Shown in pieces: positions 63,681-64,000 of a stretch of DNA of 64,000 bases (positions within the stretch are counted from its first letter, which is position 1; each line of letters starts with the position of its first letter). Source of the stretch: Legionella birminghamensis. GTDB taxonomy: Bacteria > Pseudomonadota > Gammaproteobacteria > Legionellales > Legionellaceae. The stretch covers positions 1,984,001 to 2,048,000 of the forward strand of contig NZ_UGNW01000001.1 of NCBI RefSeq assembly GCF_900452515.1, read 5' to 3'. The position numbers and the translations under genes are program-made. The notes under the pieces are model-generated. The model did not search any database, was not told the DNA's origin, and saw only the letters and a program-made list of their open reading frames with translations.

Positions 63681-64000
63681 ATGTTAAATCCGCAATCAGA
63701 TTCCATGCGCTGTATTCTGGTGAACAAGGAAAATCGGCTTGAAATAGTCGAGGGGAAAATTCCATCCATACAGGTGGAACAAATTTTAGTTAAAGTGCAT
63801 GCCACAGCATTAAATCGTGCTGATCTAATGCAACGACAGGGCAAATACCCTCCACCACCGAATGAATCTGCAATTCCCGGTCTGGAAGTTGCCGGTGAAG
63901 TTGCGGCGCTCGGCACAGGCGTTACCCGTTTTAAAACAGGCGATCGCATCTATGGTCTGGTGGGTAGCGGCGCTTATGCTGAATACTGTCCCGTCAATCA
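63681..64000 (+). CDS. NAD(P)H:quinone oxidoreductase, 5' part
   Basis: The gene begins with ATG at 63681 behind GGGAGAGAA and runs off the window, so only the first 106 residues are visible. They read as a zinc-independent medium-chain dehydrogenase of the PIG3/quinone oxidoreductase type: HATALNRADLMQRQGKYPPP, PGLEVAGEV, GDRIYGLVG. It reduces quinones with NADPH in known members. It is divergent from ugpA. Confidence 0.85.
   Translation, partial: MLNPQSDSMRCILVNKENRLEIVEGKIPSIQVEQILVKVHATALNRADLMQRQGKYPPPPNESAIPGLEVAGEVAALGTGVTRFKTGDRIYGLVGSGAYAEYCPVN

Overview
The window looks like a chromosomal segment of a Legionella species or a close Legionellales relative. The base composition is moderately AT-rich. 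Ordinary gammaproteobacterial housekeeping genes alternate with long, eukaryote-like or unrecognised proteins of the kind Legionella delivers through its Dot/Icm type IV secretion system. The gene order is not one I can tie to a named strain, so the species is left open.

Layout. 1-0.9 kb: flagellar tail genes flgM-flgN behind a clear sigma-28 promoter. 0.9-4.7 kb: two probable effectors, one with ankyrin-like repeats and one with a kinase-like catalytic signature. 4.7-6.1 kb: a short-chain dehydrogenase and an isochorismatase-fold hydrolase. 6.4-13.7 kb: a complete, tightly overlapping histidine operon (hisG-D-C-B-H-A-F-IE) led by a TrpR/YerC-type regulator with a His-rich N-terminus. 14.2-23.9 kb: mfd, an acyl-CoA ligase, a 39-bp tandem repeat, tldD, a nitrilase, a Bax-inhibitor-1-like protein and an outer-membrane protein. 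24.2-29.3 kb: 2-oxoacid:ferredoxin oxidoreductase (two subunits), then pdxJ, recO and era. 29.5-35.8 kb: a 1039-residue membrane protein, a type IV pilin, a degenerate PAS-GGDEF-EAL protein, a CoA-binding protein and a small membrane protein. 35.9-37.8 kb: palindromic repeats interrupted by an IS10-like insertion sequence. 38-42.8 kb: an Eda-like protein lacking key residues, lspA, ileS and ribF. 42.9-49 kb: a membrane glycosyltransferase, a repeat-rich gap, a universal stress protein, a cytochrome c, a QueD-like protein, folE and an MFS carrier. 49-53.4 kb: a 1466-residue SF1 helicase-like protein with about 13 C-terminal repeats. 53.7-56.5 kb: a second outer-membrane protein, a PnuC-like carrier and a secreted protein. 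56.6-64 kb: fadE, a hydrolase, a membrane protein, ugpC-ugpE-ugpA, and the start of a quinone oxidoreductase.

Several genes form evident units. FlgM would restrain the sigma factor that transcribes it. The his operon encodes the whole PRPP-to-histidine route and its probable regulator. The Ugp ABC genes supply an importer without a binding-protein gene in view.

The intergenic spaces carry at least three palindromic repeat families. The most striking is a roughly 190-225 bp element with 19-bp terminal inverted repeats, GC-rich hairpin arms and a conserved AT-rich core. It appears in full or part at about 6.1, 13.8, 36.1, 37.6 and 53.6 kb. An IS10-like element and a 99-bp element with IS10-like ends sit inside or next to these repeats. 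No tRNA, rRNA or CRISPR array was recognised.
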